Of a DNA stretch of 64,000 bases, positions 49,467 to 57,977 are shown piece by piece. The stretch spans positions 2,046,001 through 2,110,000 of the forward strand of contig OZ257127.1 in NCBI GenBank assembly GCA_965278965.1, in the 5' to 3' direction. Made by a program: the position numbers and the translations under genes. The notes beneath the pieces are model-generated. The model searched no databases. It had not been told where the DNA came from and saw nothing but the letters and a program-made list of their open reading frames with translations. The stretch's first letter is position 1. Every line of letters begins with the position of its first letter. Source of the DNA: UBA10649 sp965278965 (GTDB taxonomy: Bacteria; Actinomycetota; Actinomycetes; S36-B12).

Positions 49467-51707
49467 TCAGGAGGGCGCCGGCGTGCCGGCGGTCGTGGGC
49501 ACGATCGCGCTGATCGCCTCGGCCACACGGTCGGCGAGCTTCAACGAGCCGCCAAGGCTCAGGTGCGTCTCGTCCTGGTAGACCGGTCCGTCCGGTCCGT
49601 CCGCCGCGCACGTCGTCGCGTCGCACAGGCTCGGGTTGGGGTCGAAGATCGTGACCCCGTCGAACTCGTCCGCGAGCGACTGCTCCACGTCGAGCGCCGG
49701 CTTGCGGTCGGCCTCGCTGTCCGCCCGGGAGATCGTGAACGGCTCGCCGACGCCGCCCAGGATCGACGTCCGCACCTCGTAGCCGGTCATCTCCGGGACC
49801 GCGGCGACGATCATCACGGGGACCCCAGCTTCGGAGATGTCCCGCACGACGGGCGTGAGCCCGCGCCGCCACAGGTCGACCGCCTCGGCGCGGCTCGTCG
49901 CCGCGCTGCCGTCGTCGCGGGCGGCCGTCCGGTAGTCCCACTCGGGGTGGACATAGCCCGCAGACCGGTTCGCGATGATGACGGCGTCCGGCTTCTCGGC
50001 CGTCGCCCAGTCGACGATCGACTGCTGCCACGAGCGGCACGGGTAGTTGTGCGAGCCGCTCGACTCGCGTGCGAGGAACGGGCAGCCCGTGTGGCTCGTG
50101 ACGATGGTGTCGTAGCCCAGCCGCTGGGCAGCGGCGATGACGCCGTCAGCCACCGCATAGGCCTGGGAGTCTCCGACGAGCAGGATCGTGCCGCGCGCGT
50201 CCGGTGCGCCGAACCGGCAGTGCACAGGGTCGAGGTCGGTGTTCACGCATCCGGCCTTCACCGCGGCGTGCTGGGACCGCAGGCTGCCGCCCTCACCGGT
50301 AGCTACCTCGTCCTCGTGGTCCGGGGTCGTCACCGACGGCGACGGTGCCGGTGAGGGGTCAGTGGACTCCGACGACGAGTCCGGCGTGGGAGCGGTCGTG
50401 GCGGGCACGAGCGGCGCGGCGACGGAAGGCTCCGCCGTCGGCGACGACGAGAGCACTCCCCAGCCGGAGTTCGCGCCGACCAGCAGCGCGATGCACAAGG
50501 CGATCGGCACACCGACCGTCACCGCGACGAGGCTGCCGATCCGTGCCGCCCCGCGCGGGCGCAGCCGACGCAGGGGCTGCTCGAGGACGACGTACGACGC
50601 GACGGCCGGCACGAGTGACGCGACGGCGGCGACGACGAGCACTGTCGGGCTGTTCGGCCACAGCAGGGCGGCGAACACGATGACGGGCCAGTGCCACAGG
50701 TACCAGGAGTACGACACATCGCCGATGGCGACCAGGGGACGCGTCGCGAGGACACCGCTCACGGCGGACGTCCCGTAGCTGCCGGCCCATAGCAGCAGCA
50801 GCGCGCCGGCGACGGGAACCGTCGCGCTCCAGCCCGGGAAGCCGTCGCCCTGGTGCAGCGTGAACGCGGCGAGCGCGACGAGCGCGAGCCCCACGACGCC
50901 GCCACCATCGCGGACGAGCCGGGACGGCACGGGCAGGCGGGCGAGGACGAGCGCGAGCAGCGCGCCGACGGCGAACTCCCACGCGCGCGTGAGCGAGGAG
51001 TAGAAGGCGAAGGTGGGCGCTCCGCCGAAGGCCGAGGTGATGGGCTCGAGCAGCGTCGAACCGTGCGACCAGGCCAAGGAGAGGGCGAACGAGCCGGCGG
51101 CGATGACGGCGACCACCGCTCCGGGAGCCAGCCGGCCGAGGCGGGCGCGCCCGGCGGCGCGAAGCCGGCGGGCCACGACCCAGCCGAGGATGAGGAGCGC
51201 AGGGAAGACGAGGTAGAACTGCTCCTCGACCGAGAGCGACCACATGTTCAGGAGGGGGTTGCTCGTCGCGCTCTGCGCGAAGTAGTCGCCAGTCGCCGAC
51301 CCGAGCACGTAGTTGGCGGACAGGAGCATCGCGCCGATGCCGGTCCGCGCGGTCGTCTGCTGCGCCCCGTACGGGTTCTGCAGCAGGAACGAGGCGACCG
51401 CGACGACGGCGACGGTGAGGGCGAGGGCGGGCGTCAGCCGGAGGAACCGTCGCAGGTAGAACGTGCCGAGCCGAAGCCGGCCGTTCGCCGCCCACTCGCG
51501 CATGAGCATCGCGGTGATGACGAACCCCGAGATGACGAAGAACACGTCCACACCGACGAAGCCGCCGGGCACCGGGAGCTCGGCATGGAACGCGACGACC
51601 AGGAGCACCGCGAGCGCCCGTAGACCCTGGATGTCCGGCCGCCGCGGGGAGCTCTCGCCCGGGGCGACCGAGGCGGCACGCGACGCGCTCGCCTCCGTCG
51701 CCGTCAT
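49467..51707 (-). CDS. OafA/YrhL-type acyltransferase fused to SGNH domain
   Basis: 746 residues. The acyltransferase_3 membrane part (about 25-395) has DIQGLRALAVLLVVAFHAEL (catalytic His) and GGFVGVDVFFVISGFVIT, then MWSLSVEEQFYLVFP and SYSWYLWHWPVIV. A Ser/Thr/Pro linker leads to an extracellular SGNH domain with LLVGDSQAYAVADG (nucleophile Ser) and a late DETHLSLGG (Asp/His). It acetylates a cell-surface glycan. It starts at ATG 51707; the DevR box of the cydA region is 37 bp upstream and faces it too. Confidence 0.93.
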   Translation of the reverse strand: MTATEASASRAASVAPGESSPRRPDIQGLRALAVLLVVAFHAELPVPGGFVGVDVFFVISGFVITAMLMREWAANGRLRLGTFYLRRFLRLTPALALTVAVVAVASFLLQNPYGAQQTTARTGIGAMLLSANYVLGSATGDYFAQSATSNPLLNMWSLSVEEQFYLVFPALLILGWVVARRLRAAGRARLGRLAPGAVVAVIAAGSFALSLAWSHGSTLLEPITSAFGGAPTFAFYSSLTRAWEFAVGALLALVLARLPVPSRLVRDGGGVVGLALVALAAFTLHQGDGFPGWSATVPVAGALLLLWAGSYGTSAVSGVLATRPLVAIGDVSYSWYLWHWPVIVFAALLWPNSPTVLVVAAVASLVPAVASYVVLEQPLRRLRPRGAARIGSLVAVTVGVPIALCIALLVGANSGWGVLSSSPTAEPSVAAPLVPATTAPTPDSSSESTDPSPAPSPSVTTPDHEDEVATGEGGSLRSQHAAVKAGCVNTDLDPVHCRFGAPDARGTILLVGDSQAYAVADGVIAAAQRLGYDTIVTSHTGCPFLARESSGSHNYPCRSWQQSIVDWATAEKPDAVIIANRSAGYVHPEWDYRTAARDDGSAATSRAEAVDLWRRGLTPVVRDISEAGVPVMIVAAVPEMTGYEVRTSILGGVGEPFTISRADSEADRKPALDVEQSLADEFDGVTIFDPNPSLCDATTCAADGPDGPVYQDETHLSLGGSLKLADRVAEAISAIVPTTAGTPAPS

Positions 51708-51743
51708 GGCTCCATGGTGCCGTCCCGGCGCCGCCGGGCAGAA

Positions 51744-51763
51744 ATCGGGACCTTGGTCCCGTT
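51744..51763. promoter_or_regulatory. DevR/DosR-like box upstream of cydA
   Basis: CGGGACCTTGGTCCCG (51746-51761) is a 7-bp inverted repeat around TT. The recalled mycobacterial DevR consensus is TTSGGGACTWWAGTCCCSAA; the GGGAC, WW, GTCCC and both S positions match. A GAGGAT -10-like hexamer (51778-51783) puts the box centre about 37 bp before a likely cydA transcription start, the usual place of a promoter-proximal DevR site. The matching regulator is encoded at 61429-62100. Confidence 0.7.
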
Positions 51764-51876
51764 GATCACGGACTCATGAGGATCGCGCGGCGGCGTGAGC
51801 GGAGAACAATTCGAGGAGCGCGTGCCGGGCAGCCGGTGCGGGCACCCGCCGCACGGTGACCGAAGGGACAGCCGGG

Positions 51877-53310
51877 ATGTCTGCGCTCCACCTCTCCCAG
51901 TGGCAGTTCGCCATCACGACCATCTACCACTTCCTGTTCGTCCCCCTGACGATCGGCACCGTGTGGTTCGTCGTCGGCTTCCAGACGGCCTGGCACCGGA
52001 CCGGCAACGTGAAGTACCTCAAGCTCACGAAGTTCTTCGGGAAGCTCTTTCTCATCAACTTCGCGATGGGCGTCGTCACGGGCATCGTGCAGGAGTTCCA
52101 GTTCGGCATGAACTGGTCGGAGTACTCGCGGTTCGTCGGTGACGTCTTTGGAGCGCCGCTGGCCATGGAGGCGCTCGCGGCCTTCTTCCTTGAGTCGACG
52201 TTCCTCGGCCTGTGGATCTTCGGCTGGGACCGCCTGCCCAAGCGGCTGCACCTGACGATGATCTGGCTCGCCGCCATCGGCTCGACCCTGTCGGCGTACT
52301 TCATCCTCGCCGCCAACGCGTTCATGCAGCATCCGGTGGGCTTCGAGATCGACCCGGCCACCGGCCGCGCGGTCCTCACCGACATCGGGGCCGTCCTCTT
52401 CCAGAACACCGCGGTCTACGCGTTCGCGCACACGATCACCGCGGCGTTCCTCATCTCGGCAGCAGGTGTCGCCGGCGTCAGTGGCTGGATGCTGTTCAAG
52501 AAGCGGCAGATCGACGTGTTCCGGGCCTCGGCCAAGGCCGGCGCCTGGGTCGTGCTCGTCGCCGCGGTCGGCGTGTCGCTCACGGGCGACTCGATGATGA
52601 AGATCATGGTCGAGCAGCAGCCCATGAAGGTCGCGTCGGCCGAGGCGCTGTACACGACGCAGGAGAACGCCCCGCTGAGCCTGCTGACGATCGGGGATCT
52701 CTCCGGCCAGGACGCGACGACGATCCTGGAGGTGCCCGGCCTGCTGTCATGGCTCGCGACGACCCACTGGAACGGCCCGGAGAGCACGGTCCAGGGCATC
52801 GACGACCTGCAGGCCTACTACCAGAACGAGAAGTTCGGAGAGCAGTTCGGCAGCGACACGAACTACACCCCATACGTCCCGCTCATGTACTGGAGCTTCC
52901 GGGCGATGATCGGCTTCGGCCTGATCGCGGCGCTCTACGCGATCTGGGCGTTGTTCTCGCTGCGCGGCGGACGGGTGCCACGCACCAGGCTCTTCGCCGT
53001 GTGCAGCGGACTGGTCGTGCTGTTCCCGCTGGCGGGCGCCTCCGCGGGCTGGATCTTCACCGAGGTCGGGCGCCAGCCCTGGGTCGTGTTCGGGCAGCAG
53101 CTCACCGCCGACGGGGTCTCGCCGCTGCTCACCCCCTTCCAGGCGTGGGTCACCCTCATCGGGTTCACGCTGTTGTACCTGGTGCTGGCGATCATCGAGG
53201 TGGGCCTGCTGCTGAAGGCCATCCGCAAGGGCGCACCGGAGGATCCCGTCCTCGACCCGCACGACGAGGCGTCGAAGGACGACGACAAGCAGCTCTACTT
53301 CGCGTACTAG
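51877..53310 (+). CDS. cydA: Cytochrome bd ubiquinol oxidase subunit I
   Basis: 477 residues, nine-helix CydA. It begins MSALHLSQWQFAITTIYHFL with the heme-ligand His18 (His19 in E. coli), shows EFQFGMNWSEYSRFVGDVFG, and the diagnostic FTEVGRQPWVVFGQ. The Q-loop is of the short type. It holds hemes b558, b595 and d and oxidises quinol with high-affinity oxygen reduction. GTG 51856 is also in frame, but ATG 51877 fits the family. It is first in the cyd locus and sits behind a DevR-type box. Confidence 0.96.
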   Translation: MSALHLSQWQFAITTIYHFLFVPLTIGTVWFVVGFQTAWHRTGNVKYLKLTKFFGKLFLINFAMGVVTGIVQEFQFGMNWSEYSRFVGDVFGAPLAMEALAAFFLESTFLGLWIFGWDRLPKRLHLTMIWLAAIGSTLSAYFILAANAFMQHPVGFEIDPATGRAVLTDIGAVLFQNTAVYAFAHTITAAFLISAAGVAGVSGWMLFKKRQIDVFRASAKAGAWVVLVAAVGVSLTGDSMMKIMVEQQPMKVASAEALYTTQENAPLSLLTIGDLSGQDATTILEVPGLLSWLATTHWNGPESTVQGIDDLQAYYQNEKFGEQFGSDTNYTPYVPLMYWSFRAMIGFGLIAALYAIWALFSLRGGRVPRTRLFAVCSGLVVLFPLAGASAGWIFTEVGRQPWVVFGQQLTADGVSPLLTPFQAWVTLIGFTLLYLVLAIIEVGLLLKAIRKGAPEDPVLDPHDEASKDDDKQLYFAY

Positions 53311-53337
53311 GCCCAGAGAAGAGAAGAAGGAACCGAC

Positions 53338-54417
53338 ATGGACCTCGACGTCCTGCAAGTGATCTGGTTCGTCCTGATCGCCGTGCTGTGGACCGGCTAC
53401 TTCGTGCTCGACGGCTTCGACCTCGGTGTGGGGATGCTGCTGCCCTTCCTCGGCCGTGACGAGGCACGCAAGCGCGTCATGATCAACACGATCGGGCCGG
53501 TGTGGGACGGCAACGAGGTGTGGCTGCTGACTGCGGGTGGTGCGACCTTCGCGGCGTTCCCGCTCTGGTACGCCACGATGTTCAGCGGCTTCTACCTCGC
53601 GCTGTTCTTGGTCCTCGTCGGCCTGATCCTGCGCGGCGTCGCGTTCGAGTACCGCGGCCAGGGGAGCACGCAGGCCTGGCGCACGCGCTGGGACTGGGCG
53701 ATCGCCGTCGGGTCGGCACTGCCGGCGCTCCTCCTGGGCGTCGCGTTCGGCAACGTCGTGAGCGGGACGCCGATCGAGCCGCTGGCCGGGAGCACGTCAC
53801 CGGACCTTGCCGGCCAGCTGAACTTCACCGGGAACCTGTTCACGCTGCTGAACCCGTTCTCGATCCTCATGGGACTCATGACCCTGACGGTGTTCTTGAC
53901 CCACGGTGCGATCTTCCTCGCGCTCCGGACGCGGGGGGACATGCACGAGGTCGCCAAGCGGGCCGCGCTGCGGATCGGCCTCGTCGCCGCTGTGATCGCC
54001 GTCGCCGCGCTGCTGTGGTACCAGGCGTACTCAGGCCACGTCGCCGCCACGCTCCCGCTGGCGTTGGTCGCCGCGGCGTCATGGGTGTTCGCCCTCGTCT
54101 GCATCCGGCGGGGGCGCGACGGCTGGGCGTTCGTGTTCAGTGCCGTGACGATCGGCCTCGCCGTGGCCACGCTGTTCGTGGGGCTGTTCCCGAACGTCAT
54201 GGTCAGCAGCACGAGCGACGCGTTCAACCTCACGATCCGCAACGCATCCAGCCAGCAGTACTCGCTTCAGGTGATGACGATCGTCGCCCTCGTCCTCACC
54301 CCGGTGGTCCTGCTGTACCAGGGCTGGACCTACTGGGTGTTCCGCAAGCGCATCAGCCCGGCGATGATCCCCGGCGAGACCGTGACCGAGGACCAGCTCG
54401 CGACGACCGGGCACTGA
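53338..54417 (+). CDS. cydB: Cytochrome bd ubiquinol oxidase subunit II
   Basis: 359 residues. It begins LQVIWFVLIAVLWTGYFVLD and contains GFDLGVGMLLPFLGRDE, INTIGPVWDGNEVWLLTAGG and GGATFAAFPLWYATMFSGFY, which are the CydB signatures. It pairs with CydA in the membrane. It starts 27 bp after cydA with AGAAGGAA upstream and is translated from the same mRNA. The gene ends just before a convergent flavoprotein gene (18-bp gap). Confidence 0.96.
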   Translation: MDLDVLQVIWFVLIAVLWTGYFVLDGFDLGVGMLLPFLGRDEARKRVMINTIGPVWDGNEVWLLTAGGATFAAFPLWYATMFSGFYLALFLVLVGLILRGVAFEYRGQGSTQAWRTRWDWAIAVGSALPALLLGVAFGNVVSGTPIEPLAGSTSPDLAGQLNFTGNLFTLLNPFSILMGLMTLTVFLTHGAIFLALRTRGDMHEVAKRAALRIGLVAAVIAVAALLWYQAYSGHVAATLPLALVAAASWVFALVCIRRGRDGWAFVFSAVTIGLAVATLFVGLFPNVMVSSTSDAFNLTIRNASSQQYSLQVMTIVALVLTPVVLLYQGWTYWVFRKRISPAMIPGETVTEDQLATTGH

Positions 54418-54435
54418 GGGGCGGGCACCCGGCGG

Positions 54436-56103
54436 TCAGCGCGCGAGCTCTTGCGCGACGAGGTAGGCGTGCGTGAGCCCGCGGCTGAGAGCGAAGCCGC
54501 TGTTGTAGGCGCTGCCCATCGTCGAGTAGCCGGCGACCGAGCCGACGGCGAACAGCCCCTCGATGATCTGGCCCCCGGGGTCGAGCACGTGGGCGTCGGC
54601 GTCGATGCGAACGCCGCTCATCCCGATCCCGGTGCCGACGTAGCGCAGGCGCATCCCGAAGAACGGCGGTTCCACGACGTCGCCGAGTACCGGGCTGGGA
54701 GCGTGCGCGGGGTCACCGGCGAACCGGGCGATGAACGGCACGCTGCCCCGGCCGAAGTCCGGGTCGACACCGAGGCGGGCTCCCTCGTTGAACCGGGATG
54801 CGGTGAGAGCGAGGGTCGCCCCGTCGATCCCGAGAGCCTCGCCCAGCAGCTCCAGCGTCGGTGCCGTCGTGACCTGGCCATCGGGGTAGGGGGCGCCCGG
54901 TGCGCTCGTGCCGAGCCCGTACGACCGGTGGTGCTGGGCGTCCCACACGAGGAAGAACGGGATGTGCGGGTCGGTGGGGTCGAGGCCTCGCCGCACGATG
55001 TCCACCCAGTACGAGTCGTCGCAGAACCGACGTCCCGTGCGGTCGACGATCATGGCGTGCGGCAGGGCGTACTCCGGGCCGTTCGCCGATCCGTGGCCGC
55101 CGGGTGCACCCCATCCGGGCGGCATCGGCACGCAGGTCGCCGGTATGCGCACCGTGTCGGCGCCCGCTGCCCGGGCCAGGCGCAGCCCGTCACCGCGGAC
55201 CGTGTCCGGCGCGAGGGTCCCGAAATCCTCGGGCTGCAGCCCCAGCAGCTCCTGCACCAGCTCGGGGTCGCCGTCGAAGCTGCTCGTGGCCAGGACCACC
55301 GCCCCGACGAGATCCTCCTGGCCGCCTGGCCCATCGACGCGGACACCGGTCACCGCGTCGCCGTCGGTGAGCAGCGAGACGACGCGGGAGGACAGCCGCC
55401 AGCTGATCGCGGGCTCCTGCAGGGCGCGGGCGAGGAACGCCGCGACGAGCCCGGTCCCGAACGTGAGGGTGTCGGTGCCGGTCGCCTGCGAGCGTCCGCC
55501 GGCGCGGCCGAACGCGGGCACGCCGGCGTGGTCGGCGATCTCGTCGGCCTCGGCATCGGCCGCCGGCGTGGCCGAGAGCGTCGAGGACCGACGTCCCTTG
55601 AGGTACATCTCGGAGTACGTCATGCCGACCGGGAAGTACGGCGAGACAAGCAGCCGTCCGCGCCACGAGCCCAGCGCTGCGCCGTCGAACGGTGCGCCGG
55701 TCAGGTAGCGCCCGGCGGCCAGGGCGCCCGGCGCCTCGTCGTGGTAGTCGGCGAGGTCGGGGATGACCTCCCACGCGACGGCGCCGACCTCCTCCCAGTA
55801 GGCCATGGCTTCGGGGGCGACGGTCAGCCACCGGTCGAGCGCGTCCTCGTCGAGCAGGTCCGGGTGGTCGTGGCCGATCGCCCGCACGTACTGCTCCGCG
55901 AGCGCACGAGAGTCGGCGATCCCGTCGCGTTCCTCGACGTGGTTGGCGCCCACCCACACCTGGCCACCGGAGAGCGCCGACGCGCCGCCGACGAGGTCGC
56001 CGGCCTCGAGGACGATCACGGGCCGCCCGCGCAGGGCCAGGCCGATCGCGGTCGCGATCCCGCTCAGCCCGGCTCCGACCACGAGGACAGGAGCATTCGC
56101 CAT
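54436..56103 (-). CDS. FAD-dependent oxidoreductase (3-ketosteroid dehydrogenase / fumarate reductase flavoprotein type)
   Basis: 555 residues from ATG 56103. The FAD motif VLVVGAGLSGIATAIGLALR opens the protein, and a C-terminal EGLFAVGSVAGYSTMGSAYN and NSGFALSRGLTHAYLVA completes the FAD site. Middle motifs match the FAD_binding_2 family that includes KstD and urocanate/fumarate reductases. It lies on the opposite strand between cydB and cydD. It may be an insertion into an ancestral cydABDC operon, or a flavoprotein that feeds electrons to the quinone pool. Confidence 0.85.
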   Translation of the reverse strand: MANAPVLVVGAGLSGIATAIGLALRGRPVIVLEAGDLVGGASALSGGQVWVGANHVEERDGIADSRALAEQYVRAIGHDHPDLLDEDALDRWLTVAPEAMAYWEEVGAVAWEVIPDLADYHDEAPGALAAGRYLTGAPFDGAALGSWRGRLLVSPYFPVGMTYSEMYLKGRRSSTLSATPAADAEADEIADHAGVPAFGRAGGRSQATGTDTLTFGTGLVAAFLARALQEPAISWRLSSRVVSLLTDGDAVTGVRVDGPGGQEDLVGAVVLATSSFDGDPELVQELLGLQPEDFGTLAPDTVRGDGLRLARAAGADTVRIPATCVPMPPGWGAPGGHGSANGPEYALPHAMIVDRTGRRFCDDSYWVDIVRRGLDPTDPHIPFFLVWDAQHHRSYGLGTSAPGAPYPDGQVTTAPTLELLGEALGIDGATLALTASRFNEGARLGVDPDFGRGSVPFIARFAGDPAHAPSPVLGDVVEPPFFGMRLRYVGTGIGMSGVRIDADAHVLDPGGQIIEGLFAVGSVAGYSTMGSAYNSGFALSRGLTHAYLVAQELAR

Positions 56104-56147
56104 GCGGCGATGCTCTCCCACGCGACGGGTGACCGGTCGCGGGCCGG

Positions 56148-56159
56148 CGTTCATGAACG
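56148..56159. promoter_or_regulatory. 12-bp palindrome between divergent flavoprotein and cydD genes
   Basis: CGTTCATGAACG is a perfect palindrome midway between two divergent starts (56103 and 56235). It could be an operator for either gene; no known consensus matches. Confidence 0.4.
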
Positions 56160-56234
56160 GTCATACCCGCGGGCGGGTGCGGGGATCGCGCGGCGACGAC
56201 GGCTTCGCCGGCACCTGCCAGGATGGGCCGCGCC

Positions 56235-57977
56235 ATGAAACCACTGGACCCGCGCCTGCTTCGCTACGCGCGCAGCACGCGGGGCTTCGTCGCCCTGGCG
56301 GTCGTTCTCGGCGTCGTAACCGCGCTGCTGGTGATCGCGCAGGCCCGGCTCCTGTCCGACGTGATCGTCGAGGTCTCCGCCGACGGGGCCGGTTGGTCCG
56401 AGGTCGTCGACCTGGTCCTGCTTCTCGCGGGCGTGTTCGCGTGCCGGGCGGCCGTGACGTGGCTGGCGGAGGTCGCCGCGGTTCGGGCCGCTGCCCGCGC
56501 CAAGCAGGAGCTTCGACAGGCGGCCATGGAGCACGTCCTCGCCCTCGGTCCGCTCGGTCCCGGCGCCACCTCCCCTGGGGAGACGGCCGCCCTCGTGACG
56601 CGGGGCATCGACGCCCTCGACGGCTACTTCGCCCGCTACCTGCCGCAGCTCATGCTCGCTGTCATCGTCCCCGTCGCGATCCTGCTCACGATCCTCGGCC
56701 AGGACGTCCTGTCGACCGTCATCATCGCCGTCACCATCCCGCTCATCCCCATCTTCATGATCTTGATCGGGCTCTACACGCGAAGCCAGGTCGATCGGCA
56801 GTGGCAGACGCTGTCGGTGCTCTCGGGCCACTTCCTCGACCTCGTCTCCGGGCTGCCGGCGCTCAAGGCCTTCGGCCGCGCGAAGTCACAGGCGGAAGCG
56901 ATCCGCGCGATCGGCGACCGCTACCGCGGAACCACGATGGGCGTCCTGCGTGTGTCGTTCCTGTCGGCGCTCGTCCTCGAGCTGCTCGCAACGCTGTCGG
57001 TCGCGCTCGTCGCCGTCTCGGTGGGCCTGCGCCTCGCGGAGGGTCAGATCGCCTACGGCGTCGCCCTGTTCGTCCTCATCCTGGCGCCAGAGGCGTACCT
57101 GCCGTTGCGCCTGGTGGGTCAGCACTTCCACGCCGCGGCCGAAGGTCTGGGCGCGGCCGAGCGGGTGTTCGAGATCCTCCAGACGCCGGTCCCGACCGGC
57201 GGTGACGAACGTGTTCCTGACGGGCCGGTGCGCGTCGACGTCGTCGATCTCGTCGTGCGCTACCCGGGCCGCGGGCGTCCGGCGCTCGGCGGCGTCACCT
57301 TCACGGCGGAGCCCGGGACGATCACGGCGGTCGTCGGCGGCTCCGGCGGCGGCAAGTCCACGCTGCTCGCCGCGATCCTCGGGTTCGTCCCCGCCGACGG
57401 CGGCCACGTGACCGTCAGCGCCGCGGATCGGACCGTCGATCTCGCGCACGCCGACCTCCTGGCCTGGCGGTCACGCGTCGCCTGGCTGCCGCAACGCGCG
57501 CACGCCGTCGACGTCGGGCTGTCCGAGCGGCCGACGATCCGCGAGGCCGTGACGCTGCGGCGCCCGGACGCTGCCGTCGACGACGTGTGGGCAGCGCTGG
57601 CGGACGCCGGCCTTGCCGACGAGGTCCGGGCGCTGGAGCACGGCCTGGACACCCCGTTGGCGGCCGATGGCTCCGGGCTGTCGGTGGGGCAGCTCCAACG
57701 CCTCAGCCTGGCCCGCGCGGTCCTCGGGCACGCCGACGTCGTCCTCCTCGACGAGCCCACCGCCGCCTTGGACCCCCGCACCGAGGACGTCGTGGTGCAG
57801 ACTATCGCCCACCTTGCCGCTCGCGGCGCGGCTGTCGTCGTCGTCGCTCACCGCCCCGCCCTCGTCGCCGTCGCGCACCGTCTCGTGCGCCTCGAGGCGC
57901 CGGACGAGACCGATCCGGCCACCGTCGGGCCCGCCGCCGGCCTCGCGGCGGAGACCATCCGGGGGTCGGGGTGGTGA
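56235..57977 (+). CDS. cydD: Cytochrome bd biogenesis ABC transporter, CydD subunit
   Basis: 580 residues. It begins MKPLDPRLLRYARSTRGFV, the typical CydD start; an ATG 12 bp earlier adds MGRA. Six membrane helices precede an ATPase with GGSGGGKSTLLAAIL (Walker A), DGSGLSVGQLQRLSLARAVL (signature) and VVLLDEPTAALDPRT (Walker B). With CydC it exports cysteine/glutathione-type thiols or heme as needed for bd oxidase assembly. It is separated from cydB by the flavoprotein gene. Its stop overlaps the cydC GTG. Confidence 0.95.
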   Translation: MKPLDPRLLRYARSTRGFVALAVVLGVVTALLVIAQARLLSDVIVEVSADGAGWSEVVDLVLLLAGVFACRAAVTWLAEVAAVRAAARAKQELRQAAMEHVLALGPLGPGATSPGETAALVTRGIDALDGYFARYLPQLMLAVIVPVAILLTILGQDVLSTVIIAVTIPLIPIFMILIGLYTRSQVDRQWQTLSVLSGHFLDLVSGLPALKAFGRAKSQAEAIRAIGDRYRGTTMGVLRVSFLSALVLELLATLSVALVAVSVGLRLAEGQIAYGVALFVLILAPEAYLPLRLVGQHFHAAAEGLGAAERVFEILQTPVPTGGDERVPDGPVRVDVVDLVVRYPGRGRPALGGVTFTAEPGTITAVVGGSGGGKSTLLAAILGFVPADGGHVTVSAADRTVDLAHADLLAWRSRVAWLPQRAHAVDVGLSERPTIREAVTLRRPDAAVDDVWAALADAGLADEVRALEHGLDTPLAADGSGLSVGQLQRLSLARAVLGHADVVLLDEPTAALDPRTEDVVVQTIAHLAARGAAVVVVAHRPALVAVAHRLVRLEAPDETDPATVGPAAGLAAETIRGSGW

